This document shows positions 19,847-29,500 of a stretch of 64,000 nucleotides of DNA, piece after piece. This DNA comes from Planctomicrobium sp051465645. Lineage in GTDB: Bacteria > Planctomycetota > Planctomycetia > Planctomycetales > Planctomycetaceae. The number at the start of each line of letters is the position of its first letter. Position 1 is the first letter of the stretch. The DNA lies in assembly GCF_051465645.1 (NCBI RefSeq), contig NZ_CP195790.1, positions 3,596,001 to 3,660,000 of the forward strand. The letters run 5' to 3'. Below the pieces are notes generated by a model that saw nothing but the letters and a program-made list of their open reading frames with translations, was not told where the DNA came from and searched no databases. The position numbers were made by a program, and so were the translations under genes.

Positions 19847-20659
19847 TCAAGCGAATGACGCCAGACGATCCTGCAAGTTCTCAATGGCAGTCAACAGACG
19901 CTGTTGCAGCGGAGCAGGTAAACTGGTGAAGTCTTCCAGCACTGAGGGAGTCAGTGTCGAGACCACACGTTCAACACTGATCGCAGCCTTCTTCACGATC
20001 TGTTCTGAGCTGAGTTCCTCGCGCGGGGCAGATTCTCCCCCTTGATTCGCATCCCCGCGAGCCCCTTTGGCAAACGGAGTGTACTCACCCTGCCCAGCAC
20101 CACCGATTTCTCGGGCTGCTGACATTGCCATGGAAGGACGATCGGAATCCGCTTCAAACGGAACAGAAGAATAGTCTCCACCACGGCCTTCGCGAACAAA
20201 GGCTTCCGGATCCTGAACCATTCCGACCCCGGGAGTGATGAACGCGTCGGCCAGCCCGAACGGGGCTTCATCGGACGCATCTTCACTCAAATCTTCGCCA
20301 TGTTGCGCACGCCGCCAGGCCTTCATTTCCGCGACAGTCGCTTCCATGTCGTTCGCCCATTGCAGACATTCCGCCGCGTCTTCCCAATTGATCACCACGT
20401 AAAAGTGGGACCATTTCAAATTGGGATAGTTGGCATGTACGTCGGCAAAGGTTTCCCAGACGCGACGACGTTGATAAACCTGATCTCCACTCAACCCAAT
20501 GAGCTGACCAAAATCGGCATCGGTCCGTCCTCGGGAATAGCGCTGAGTCCATTGGGACGCACATTCGCCAATTTCCCAGTTACAGCTGCTGAGAGCACGC
20601 TGTGCACGAACGACAAGTTGGTCTTCTGTCTCGATTTCAGGAGTCGACATGGATGACAT
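19847..20659 (-). CDS. hypothetical protein with possible HTH
   Basis: About 270 aa, not recognised. The N-terminal part is compact and Trp/Arg-rich; SCNWEIGECASQWTQRYSRG followed by DADFGQLIGLSGDQVYQRRR resembles a helix-turn-helix such as those in phage or ParB-like proteins. The middle (about residues 115-215) is low-complexity, Gly/Ser/Glu-rich and probably disordered, and the C-terminal 60 residues look helical. The ATG at 20659 is preceded by AAGGA at good spacing and is preferred over the TTG at 20674. An inverted repeat, TGTGACA and TGTCACA, lies about 125 bp upstream. Confidence 0.65.
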   Translation of the reverse strand: MSSMSTPEIETEDQLVVRAQRALSSCNWEIGECASQWTQRYSRGRTDADFGQLIGLSGDQVYQRRRVWETFADVHANYPNLKWSHFYVVINWEDAAECLQWANDMEATVAEMKAWRRAQHGEDLSEDASDEAPFGLADAFITPGVGMVQDPEAFVREGRGGDYSSVPFEADSDRPSMAMSAAREIGGAGQGEYTPFAKGARGDANQGGESAPREELSSEQIVKKAAISVERVVSTLTPSVLEDFTSLPAPLQQRLLTAIENLQDRLASFA

Positions 20660-21282
20660 GTTGTCCTTGAACAATAAAAAACGGCGGCAAAACCAATGAA
20701 CAAATGTATCGCAACAATATTACCGGCAGGGATTCTGTAGGACCAGACTGAAGTCCTTGAAAATCCCGAATCACAATTCAATGTGACAAAGTCTCTGTCA
20801 CATCTCTCCTGAATCCTAAAGCCTTGCGGGGTCGTCTTCGAACTCGTCGGCGATGAAGGATTCTGTTCAAGTCTTCTCGGTCAGACTGCGTTCCAAATCA
20901 AAATATCCCTGCCATTTTTCGAATATGACGGCTCGATTCGGAATCGTTCTCTAACGGTCGAACCCGTAAAATGGAGAAGATTGAACAGCCTCACAGGGAA
21001 ACAGCGGCAATCATCGGAGGCAAATTCAGACGGGATTGCACACGTTCCGGCAGTCGTTTCACGCCCTTCACCTGATCGTGTACTCTGCTGAGAGGCAAAC
21101 TGACGCAGGTGCCTATTTTCGCCAAACAGGTCGAAAAGGGAGCGGATGAGGTCTCCGATGAATGCGTCCTCCCTGATGCTTTGACTCCGTTACTGGGGGA
21201 GACCGTTGTTCCATCCTTGAAAGCGAACGACGTCTCTTTCAAGAGTCCATTAAGAATTCTGAGATCTGTCAAGGATTGAAAC
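20660..21282. other. long divergent intergenic region upstream of panC
   Basis: About 620 bp. No open frame here has coding features I can support. It contains one notable inverted repeat near 20782-20802. Confidence 0.45.
20782..20802. promoter_or_regulatory. TGTGACA-N7-TGTCACA inverted repeat, operator-like
   Basis: Perfect 7-bp arms are separated by 7 bases in the divergent region. The length and symmetry suit a dimeric regulator. The spacing does not match the E. coli CRP site, which has a 6-bp gap between TGTGA and TCACA; here the gap is 11. Confidence 0.35.
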
Positions 21283-22128
21283 GTGGAAGTCACGAGCGAC
21301 ATCAGTGAAGTTCGCAGGCTGGTTCGCGCCGCTCGGCAGCGTGGCTGCCAGATCGGGTGCGTTCCCACAATGGGAGCCCTGCATTCTGGGCATATCAGTC
21401 TTGTTCATGAATGTCGAAAACGTGTGGAGTATTCCATCGTCACGATCTTCGTGAACCCGACCCAATTTGCCCCTCACGAAGACCTGAGCCGTTACCCTCG
21501 GCCGATCGAAGCTGATCTGGCGGCGTGTGAAGCGGCCGGAGTGGATTGTGTATTCACCCCAAATATCGACTCACTTTACCCAGACAACTTCAACACCTGG
21601 GTCACCGTCGACGGCATTTCATCCATGCTGGAAGGGGAATTTCGGCCGGGCCATTTCCGCGGGGTCACCACGGTTGTCGCTAAACTGTTCAACATCGTGC
21701 AACCGGACGTTGCCTGCTTTGGATCGAAAGACTTCCAGCAACAGTCGGTCATCCGCAAGATGGTCGCCGATCTCGACATGCCCATCGAGATCGTCGTGTG
21801 CAAAACGATTCGCGAACCGGACGGTCTGGCGATGAGCAGCCGGAACGTGTACCTCTCGGCAGAGGAACGACAAACCGCACTGGCACTCTCACGGTCGTTG
21901 CGTCTCGCGGAATCCCTGTTGAAATCCGGTTCGGTCGATGTCAGGGAAGCGGAAACGCAGATGCGTCGGGAATTGGAATCGACCCCGGGAGTCGATGTGC
22001 AGTACGCTGTCATTCGAGATCCTGCCACGTTACAGGAATTGCAGGCAAAGCAGGCGGAAATGGTCGGGTTGATTGCCGCCTTTGTGGGAAAAACTCGGTT
22101 GATCGATCACTTGACGATTCGCCTGTAA
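21283..22128 (+). CDS. panC: pantothenate synthetase
   Basis: Condenses pantoate and beta-alanine with ATP to make pantothenate for CoA. It has the cytidylyltransferase fold. Visible are PTMGALHSGHISL (the HIGH-type ATP site), FVNPTQFAPHEDLSRYPR, GHFRGVTTVVAKLFNIVQPD, FGSKDFQQ and AMSSRNVYLS (KMSKS-like). The 281 aa length is normal. GTG start with AAGGA upstream. No panB or panD is adjacent; the next gene on this strand is lgt-like. Confidence 0.96.
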   Translation: MEVTSDISEVRRLVRAARQRGCQIGCVPTMGALHSGHISLVHECRKRVEYSIVTIFVNPTQFAPHEDLSRYPRPIEADLAACEAAGVDCVFTPNIDSLYPDNFNTWVTVDGISSMLEGEFRPGHFRGVTTVVAKLFNIVQPDVACFGSKDFQQQSVIRKMVADLDMPIEIVVCKTIREPDGLAMSSRNVYLSAEERQTALALSRSLRLAESLLKSGSVDVREAETQMRRELESTPGVDVQYAVIRDPATLQELQAKQAEMVGLIAAFVGKTRLIDHLTIRL

Positions 22129-22259
22129 TCGCGACCTGTCTTTCAACGACAACCGCACCTCGATTTCCAACCTGCTTCCCAGATTCACTGCCAATATACG
22201 TTCCCTGAACTTTCCGAACTTGCTTTGACTTCAACGCCTCCCCAATGAGGCAGAACACG

Positions 22260-23363
22260 ATGCGTCAAACACTATTTCGAATCGCCCTCGACACTCCCTG
22301 GATCGGGTGGACTCCATTCCCGAATCAGTTTCCTGTCCTCGGAGCCTGCTGGGTCTGGATCGCGCTTTATACCGCGTTCCTGCTCTGGCATCTGCTGAGT
22401 GGCCGCACGAATGAAATCAAACAGGCTGCATTCTGGATTCAGGGTGTCGTTGGTCTGCTGATCATCAGCCTGCTTCATAAGTTGCCAATTGTCCCCAGCA
22501 CTGTCCCGGTCTTTGGCTACGGAGCCATGGTTCTGCTGGGTGTCACCTGTGCCATCGCGTTCACAATCTGGCGCGCACAGACGGTTCGAATCAATCCTGA
22601 TCTGATCTACGACTCCGCCTTCTGGATTGTCATCTCCGGTGTGATCGGGGGACGCCTCGCCTTTCTGATTCAATACCGCCATTCCGTTTACCCACCAGGA
22701 ATTTCGTTACCTGATGCTCTGTTTCGCACCATCAATCTCTCGGAAGGGGGACTGGTTCTGATTGGTGCCCTCGTCGGCGGAGGACTCGGGATGGCCGCGT
22801 ACTTCTATATTAAAAAACTGAGCGTTCTGGAGTTCGCCGACCTGCTGATTCCCGGTGTTTTCATTGGTGTCGGGTTCGGACGCATTGGCTGCCTGTTGAA
22901 TGGATGCTGCTTTGGGGATCGATGTGATCTTCCCTGGGGAATTTCATTTCCGATCGGCACAACCACTTACGACATCATTGCCTCCCGTGGATTCCTGGCC
23001 GAAAACGCACTCGCAACCATGCCGCTGCATCCAACGCAGATTTACAGTTCCATCGATGGGTTTCTGCTGGCGTTTGTCACGGCCGTTTTCTACTGGTATC
23101 GGAAGCATTCTGGAGACGGACTGGCTCTGGGGTGCCTGCTGTATTCCATCACGCGATTCTTCATTGAGTTTCTGCGATCAGACGAAATGGGTCAGGGTCC
23201 GATCGGGCTGACGATCTCTCAGAAGTATTCGATCGGCATCTTCGCACTGGGTCTCGTACTGCTGTGGAGCGGGAAATTCCGAGGACCTGCAGGGCGAAAT
23301 CTTCCGCGAACATTGCCGCTCCCGCCTCCAAATTCGCCGCAAAGCGTTCCTGCGAAGAATTGA
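22260..23363 (+). CDS. lgt: prolipoprotein diacylglyceryl transferase family protein (Lgt)
   Basis: Integral membrane transferase family that moves a diacylglyceryl group onto lipoprotein cysteines. About 367 aa with seven or more hydrophobic helices. The family arginine motif appears as GVGFGRIGCLLNGCCFG and a C-terminal arginine motif as RFFIEFLRSDE. The segment that carries an essential His in E. coli Lgt reads GGLVLIGALVGG, with no His, so it is a divergent member. The ATG at 22260 has GAGG upstream and is preferred over one five codons earlier. Two probable lipoprotein genes follow on the same strand, fitting its function. Confidence 0.82.
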   Translation: MRQTLFRIALDTPWIGWTPFPNQFPVLGACWVWIALYTAFLLWHLLSGRTNEIKQAAFWIQGVVGLLIISLLHKLPIVPSTVPVFGYGAMVLLGVTCAIAFTIWRAQTVRINPDLIYDSAFWIVISGVIGGRLAFLIQYRHSVYPPGISLPDALFRTINLSEGGLVLIGALVGGGLGMAAYFYIKKLSVLEFADLLIPGVFIGVGFGRIGCLLNGCCFGDRCDLPWGISFPIGTTTYDIIASRGFLAENALATMPLHPTQIYSSIDGFLLAFVTAVFYWYRKHSGDGLALGCLLYSITRFFIEFLRSDEMGQGPIGLTISQKYSIGIFALGLVLLWSGKFRGPAGRNLPRTLPLPPPNSPQSVPAKN

Positions 23364-23639
23364 TGTTTCCGCGAAATCGCGGGAATGCTAATTTCCGCTC
23401 GCATTGTGAACCGGACTCAGAACTGTTTCCGTATCGCAGATGCCATCGTTATCACTACAGAAAAACACGAATCAAACAGGGCGGTTGTTTTCACAGCGCA
23501 GCGGAAACGCACCGGCGACGTGACTCAACGGCCAGACTGGATGTTCCTTCAGACTCAGGTCAGTTGTCGATCAATGTCCTCGGCCATGGAAGGTCAGGGC
23601 GGATACGTTGACTTCTGTTTCCAACCGCAGGAGGCGGGC

Positions 23640-23777
23640 ATGGAAAAAAGACATCTCTTGGCAATCCTCTGCACACTGCTCGCCATTGTGATGGCCAGTT
23701 GCAGCGCCATTCAACGTTCCAACCCGCTCTCCCGGTCGCATGGGCTCCCTCAACAATCTGAGCTTGGTGAGGAGTAA
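23640..23777 (+). CDS. small lipoprotein, 45 aa
   Basis: A 45-residue frame with an excellent ribosome site (AGGAGG 7-12 bp before the ATG). A lysine/arginine start and hydrophobic core end in a lipobox, VMASC, with Cys at residue 21. The mature peptide would have only 25 polar residues. The longer open frame that contains it starts at 23385 without a ribosome site, so the short form is taken. It lies 8 bp before the next lipoprotein-like gene and downstream of lgt. Function unknown. Confidence 0.72.
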   Translation: MEKRHLLAILCTLLAIVMASCSAIQRSNPLSRSHGLPQQSELGEE

Positions 23778-23785
23778 GCGTCCCT

Positions 23786-24256
23786 ATGCGAATTCAAGAG
23801 ACAGTCTCGGCTTCCCACTCCGTTCCCGTGATCTCGCGGGCACCGGGAAGTGCGTTTGAACAAGAGAACTCTGCAACCATCGTGACGACAGCCGTGAAAG
23901 CGCTGCCATTCCGAGGAGTCCGCCGCAAATTCGCACGCTGTTCACTGCTGCTGATCTTGTTGCTGGCACCAGGATGTGAAATGGGACGAAGCTGGTTCAG
24001 TATGAGCAGCGACTCTCCGATGCCCTGGTTTGGATTCGACCTGACGTTCCCGCGCCGGACCAGCCAGGTCGGCCCTCAAGAACTGGATCCAGAATCCAAG
24101 GCGAACAGACCAACCAGACGCCCTGTCTCGAACAGAAATCAGGCCGGAAAGTCATTCTCAAAAGAATTACACCTGCCAACGATTCCTGCATTCTTCGAAG
24201 ACAAAAGCGTCGAAGAACTCTCATTCACTGGCCCCGAAAGCACTTTCTCACGCTAG
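23786..24256 (+). CDS. putative lipoprotein
   Basis: 156 aa, not recognised. A hydrophobic segment (CSLLLILLLAPGC) ends in a lipobox-like Cys at about residue 64, but more than 45 mostly hydrophilic residues precede it. Either the real start is internal (a GTG at 23894 would give a normal n-region, but without a ribosome site) or the leader is unusually long. The mature part is Pro/Ser-rich and probably disordered. It follows the 45-aa lipoprotein by 8 bp, suggesting one transcript. Confidence 0.6.
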   Translation: MRIQETVSASHSVPVISRAPGSAFEQENSATIVTTAVKALPFRGVRRKFARCSLLLILLLAPGCEMGRSWFSMSSDSPMPWFGFDLTFPRRTSQVGPQELDPESKANRPTRRPVSNRNQAGKSFSKELHLPTIPAFFEDKSVEELSFTGPESTFSR

Positions 24257-24451
24257 AGCCTTGTTCGGCGTCGCTTGGCAACGTGTCGAACGAATTCCGC
24301 GGAGCCGTTGTGCAACCCCTGTACTGAAAATTGTTTTCTGACCTGCTTTGATTCGAAAGCATAATCAGGCGTGGATCTCAGACCTCTCTCAATTGCCAGA
24401 GTCTTCCCGAACGTTCATTAATTTATCTTGCTCGCAGTTGCCGCACCTCAT

Positions 24452-24472
24452 ACATTTGTTTGAAACAAACGT
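24452..24472. promoter_or_regulatory. palindromic operator of the TetR/efflux operon
   Basis: ACATTTGTTTGAAACAAACGT is a 21-bp palindrome, symmetric except at the centre and one pair of positions. It ends 12 bp before the TetR start codon, where a bound dimer would block initiation. The size suits a TetR-family dimer. Confidence 0.7.
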
Positions 24473-24484
24473 TCAGGTTGCCAC

Positions 24485-25129
24485 ATGGCTCAACGCGAAG
24501 ATGGAACACGCGATCGCATCTTGAAAACGGCAGGAGCAATCTTCGCCGAACACGGATATGAACGCGCGACGATCCGCGAAATCAGCAGCCAGGCCAATGT
24601 GAATCTCGCGTCGATCAATTATCATTTTGGAGATAAAGAGCGGCTTTATCGCGAGACAATTCGTTTTGCTCACGAGTTCTGTATTCAACAAGTTCCGTTT
24701 CCAGAATGGTCGGCCGATACGCCTCCTGAGTCCCAGTTGCGACTCATCGTCCATGCACTCATGCAGCGCCTTCTCGCTGTCCAATCGTTGCCGTGGTACA
24801 TGCGCCTGTTAATGCGTGAACACATCCAACCATCGGACATCGGCAGGGAATTGGCCGAAGATTTCATCCGGCCGCAACACGAAATGCTGGTCAAAACCAT
24901 CGCAGCACTCGCTCCTGCTGGAACACCAGACTGGAAACTTCAACAGTTCGCATTCAGCGTTGTGGGACAATGTCTGTACTACAAACTGGGAAATCCCATC
25001 GTTCGAATGCTTGTACCGGTTGATGCGCTGGAAAATCACTTTTCACCGACTCAACTGGCCGACCACATCACAGAAGTCATGCTAGCTTCGTTCAGAGGAA
25101 TGCATTTCGCTTCCTCGAACGATTCGTAA
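24485..25129 (+). CDS. TetR-family repressor (CecR/DUF1956-like)
   Basis: 214 aa. The N-terminal HTH shows RDRILKTAGAIFAEHGYERATIREI and the recognition region NLASINYHFGDKERLY, typical of TetR proteins. The C-terminal ligand domain (about 80-205) resembles the CecR/YbiH type, with REHIQPS and an FSVVGQCLYY helix. It lies 31 bp before a membrane-fusion gene and then an RND pump, so it most likely represses them and itself through the palindrome just upstream. Confidence 0.88.
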   Translation: MAQREDGTRDRILKTAGAIFAEHGYERATIREISSQANVNLASINYHFGDKERLYRETIRFAHEFCIQQVPFPEWSADTPPESQLRLIVHALMQRLLAVQSLPWYMRLLMREHIQPSDIGRELAEDFIRPQHEMLVKTIAALAPAGTPDWKLQQFAFSVVGQCLYYKLGNPIVRMLVPVDALENHFSPTQLADHITEVMLASFRGMHFASSNDS

Positions 25130-25160
25130 TTTCTGCCTCCATGCGAGAGCAACTACTTAT

Positions 25161-26561
25161 ATGAAGATCCTTCTGGAACTCATCCGACTTGTCTTACCTG
25201 TCGCAATCGTGGCAGGCGGCGTTGTCGCATATTCCGCGATCAGCAGTCAAAAGAAAGACCCGGAGAAAACGGAGATCAAGGACGTGATTCCATTAGTGGA
25301 AACAGTCCCGGTCACCGTTCATCCTCATTCCCTCGACATTCAACTCGATGGCAGTGTTGTGCCGCATCGTGAAATCACCATGTCGGCCGAGGTTGCCGGC
25401 ATGGTCACGATGAAAGCACCTGAGTGTCGGGCAGGGCGGTTCGTGAAAGCAGGAACACTTCTCGTCGAAATCGATTCGCGAGATTATCGACTCGAAGTCG
25501 AGCGTCTGACTGAAGAGGTTAAACAAGGAGACGCGGCATTACAGGAACTGGATGTCGACCTTCAGAATGTCGACGCTCTGCTTGATATTGCCCATGAGGA
25601 GACATTACTCCGGCAGCGCGAACTACGACGTATTCTGGCTCTGCATCAACAAAGTGCCAGCAGCGAAACAGCCGTTGATGAAGCACGTCGCATGGAGATG
25701 AGTGCCCGAAATTCCACACTGTCTCTCCAGAACCAATCCAGAAAGCTGGAAGCCAGTCGAGCACGTCTGCAAAGTGCGCGCAGTTTATCTGCGACAAAAC
25801 TGAAGCAGGCCGAACTCAATGTCGAGAAGGCATCGATTCGGGCACCAATCGATGGCGTCATCGTCACAGAATCGGTTGAACAAAACAGTTTTGTGCAACC
25901 GGGGACATCACTGTTTGCAATCGATGACACCTCCGCCGCCGAGGTGCGCTGTAGTCTGCGAATGGAAGAACTCGAATGGGTACTGAGGCAGGCACCAGCG
26001 GCCGGGACACCAAGTTCAGGCAATGAGATTTCAGCCAACGATGCACTTAGTCATTCCCTCGATTATGAACTGCCGCTGACTCAGGCGACGGTCACATACC
26101 GTTCCAAGCTTGGAGACGTTCGCTGGGAGGGCAAGTTGATTCGCTTCGAAGGGATCGGACTGGATGAACGTACCAGAACCGTCCCTTGCCGCATTCTTGT
26201 TGAGAATCCTCGCGAGAAAATCAAATCGGTTTCTGACACCGAATACGCTGGCCCAAGAGCACTCGTCCGCGGGATGTTTGTCCGCGTCGTTCTGCATACC
26301 AATCCCGGACAGACATTGCTTTCCATTCCAGAAGTTGCCGTACAACCAGGAAATCAGGTTTACTGTGTTCGAGATGACAAACTGAAGATTGTCGCACTGA
26401 AAGAGATCTCGCTGACCGATGGTCACGTCCTGACTCCAGTGAAGCCGGAGGGCCTTCAGGAAGGCGATGAAGTCGTCATCACTCCGCTTGTGGCCCCTTT
26501 GGATGGCATGTCAATTCGCGTTGATAAAGCGGCCTCAGCTTCAAAGGTCGCAGGCAGATGA
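25161..26561 (+). CDS. RND efflux membrane-fusion protein (HlyD/AcrA-like)
   Basis: 466 aa periplasmic adaptor. One N-terminal hydrophobic anchor, residues 5-28, is not a lipobox. Then comes a lipoyl/barrel-sandwich half motif (MSAEVAGMV ... VKAGTLLVEIDSRDY), a long coiled-coil hairpin of about 110 residues, and the second half motif ASIRAPIDGVIV. Beta-barrel and membrane-proximal domains follow. It overlaps the pump gene by 4 bp (ATGA), indicating coupled translation. It would join the inner-membrane pump to an outer-membrane factor, which is not encoded in this window. Confidence 0.92.
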   Translation: MKILLELIRLVLPVAIVAGGVVAYSAISSQKKDPEKTEIKDVIPLVETVPVTVHPHSLDIQLDGSVVPHREITMSAEVAGMVTMKAPECRAGRFVKAGTLLVEIDSRDYRLEVERLTEEVKQGDAALQELDVDLQNVDALLDIAHEETLLRQRELRRILALHQQSASSETAVDEARRMEMSARNSTLSLQNQSRKLEASRARLQSARSLSATKLKQAELNVEKASIRAPIDGVIVTESVEQNSFVQPGTSLFAIDDTSAAEVRCSLRMEELEWVLRQAPAAGTPSSGNEISANDALSHSLDYELPLTQATVTYRSKLGDVRWEGKLIRFEGIGLDERTRTVPCRILVENPREKIKSVSDTEYAGPRALVRGMFVRVVLHTNPGQTLLSIPEVAVQPGNQVYCVRDDKLKIVALKEISLTDGHVLTPVKPEGLQEGDEVVITPLVAPLDGMSIRVDKAASASKVAGR

Positions 26562-29500
26562 ACTCACTCATTCGCTGGGCGATTCTTAACACGCCTGCCA
26601 TGAATACGCTGATGCTGGCGGTTGTCTTCATCGGTCTCTTCGGTCTTTTCAACATGCGCAGGGAAGTGTTCCCTGAGTTTGATCTGGAAATCGTACTGGT
26701 GACGGTTCCCTATCCAGGGGCGAGTCCAGATGAGGTCGAAGAAGGGATCTGCCAGAAAATTGAAGAGGCTGTTCGTTCCATCGACGGCATCAAGAAGCAG
26801 ACCTCCGTAGCCAAAGAGGGCGTGGGCGCCGTCATTCTTGAGTTGCGAACCGACGTCGACCCACAACGGATCGTCAACGAGGTCCGTTCTGAAGTGGACC
26901 GGATTCCCAGTTTTCCACTTCTGGCTGAAGATCCTGAAGTCGAACAGATCACCCTGCGGGATGCGGCCATCACCGTGGGAATCGTCGGACCAGATGACGA
27001 ACAGAATGAACTCTCTGAATGGCGATTGCGCGAAGTCGCAGAGGCGATCCGCGATGAACTCACCCGCCTTCCAACAGTGTCGATCGCCAAGATTGTCGGA
27101 GCCAAAGACTTCGAAATCGATGTTGAGATCAGTGAAGAGACGTTGCGCCGGCATGGCCTGACACTCAGTCAGGTTGCCGACATCATCCGTTCCGAGAACC
27201 TCGAACTTCCAGCAGGGACCATTCGCACATCCGGGCAGGACATCCTTGTTAAAAGCAAAAACAAAGGGAACGTCGGCACCGAGATCGAGAAACTGCCGTT
27301 AATCACCGACGCCAACGGAGTCGTCCTGACAGTCGCCGACCTGGGAACCGTCCGTGACGAATTCGTCGATGTCGACATTTTCACACGTATCAATGGTAAG
27401 CCGGGGATGGCGATCACCATTGAGCGTTCGAAGACGGAAGACTTGCTGGCGTTGACTGACGAAGTTCATGCCTATGTGAACGCAAAGAAAATGCCTGCAG
27501 GGTATGAACTGATCACCTGGTCAGACCGCTCTGTCGAAGTCCGCGATCGCCTGAAACTTCTGTCTGAAAACGGAGTACAAGGGCTGATTCTCGTTGTGGT
27601 CACACTGTCGTTGTTCATGAATCTGCGACTCTCATGGTGGGTCGCCTTCGGCATCCCGATCAGTATTCTTGGAGCGTGCGCTGTTCTGTATTTCAATGGC
27701 GACACACTCAACATGCTGACAACGTTTACGTTCGTCATGGCGCTAGGAATTGTCGTCGACGACTCCATCGTGATCAGTGAAAATATTCACTCACACCGGA
27801 TGATGGGAAAATCGCCTGTTCAAGCAGCGATTGATGGAACTCAGGAAGTGGCCGGCGCGGTCGTGTCATCAGTTGCCACAACGATCATCGCCTTCATGCC
27901 GCTCGCATTCGTGTCCGGGGTGATGGGAAAATTCATTGCAGTGATGCCGCTGACGATGATTGCGACACTGCTCTTCTCGCTTTTCGAAGCAATTTTCGTT
28001 CTGCCGTGCCACCTTGCTCATGAATCACATGCAGGGGAAGAGTCTGGCCCTTTAGCGTCGATGAGACGGTTCAACAGCCGAATTTCATTCCCTTTCCGTT
28101 GGACAATTGGCCTGGTCCTTCTCGCAACCGGGGCAGTACTGGAACTGTTCGCCTATCCAGTTCGCCGCATCTCGAAGGGTGTTGACCGGCTCAACAAAGC
28201 AACCGACTACTCGATGCAGGTGTTCTCAAACACGATGTACTTGCCGCTCTTGTATCGTGCTGTGAAATTCCCTGGCGTCACATTAAGTGTTGGCGTGGTC
28301 ATCCTGATGCTGGCCTTCTCACTCGTCAAAGGCGGAATCGTTCAGTTCAATATCTTCCCCAAGGTCGATTCCAACACAATTGAAGCAAACATTGCCTTCC
28401 CGGATGGGACCCCCACTTCGGTCGCGGATGCTGCAACACTGAAACTGGAAGAAGCGATTCAGCGTATCCATGCCAAGTATCGCGATCAGAATGAGCCGAT
28501 TCTTCACCTGACACGCCGGTCGGTCGGATATGTCACGATTCCACAAGGACCTGGTACTGCGACGGAATCCAGCGGCTCTCACATCGGAGCAGTGACGGCC
28601 CAATTGCGGGATGTGACGAAGAGAAATGTTCACAGCGAACAGATTCTCAGTGAATGGCGTACCGCAGCAGGTGAGTTTCCAGGAGCAGAAAGTGTCATCT
28701 TTGGGGCATCAGCGATGGGTCCCGGTGGCACGCCGATTGAATTCAAACTGCTGGCGAATGCAGAAAACATGGACGATCTGGAAACGGCCGTTGAGCGAGT
28801 CAAAGCCAGACTTAACGAGTTTAATGGCGTGTTCGATGTCCGTGACGATTCCCGCCCCGGCAAATGGGAATTCCAGTTGAAGATCAAAGAGGATGCCATC
28901 GCGATGGGCGTCCCGTTGCAGACACTCGCCCAGACGGTTCGCGGGTCGTACTACGGCGAAGAAGTGATGCGGCTTCAACGAGGTCGGCATGAAGTCAAGT
29001 TGATGGTCCGCTATCCCCGGGATGAACGCCGATCATTAACGGAGTTCGATCAAATTCGAATTCGCGGGAATGACGGAGTCGAACGTCCGTTGACGGAACT
29101 GGCCGACGTGACAATTGATCGCAGTTATTCTGAAGTGAACCGTGTGAACCAGCGACGTTCAATCACGATCTCGGCAGACGTGGACGAAGGCATTGCCAAT
29201 GCGAGCGATATCGTTCGTACTCTGAAAAGCGATTTCATGCCCAAGCTGTTCGAAGAATTGCCGGGTGTGGATGTCCGCTGGGAAGGGCAACAGGAACAGA
29301 CAGAGGAATCCGTCCAGAGTCTTCTCGTGGGGATGGCCGTCGCCCTTGTCGCAATGTTTGTGTTGCTGACACTCCAGTTCAATTCCTACTTCCAGCCCCT
29401 GTTGATTCTGGCAATCATTCCCTTTGCACTCGCAGGTGCGATTGCCGGACACGCCATGATGGGGATGCCGCTTACGTTGTTCAGTCTCTTTGGACTGGTG

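Noticed and set aside
20782..20802. CRP-like site
   Set aside because: The arms match TGTGA/TCACA, but the spacer is 11 bp and not 6, so a CRP-type assignment is not supported; kept only as an inverted repeat.
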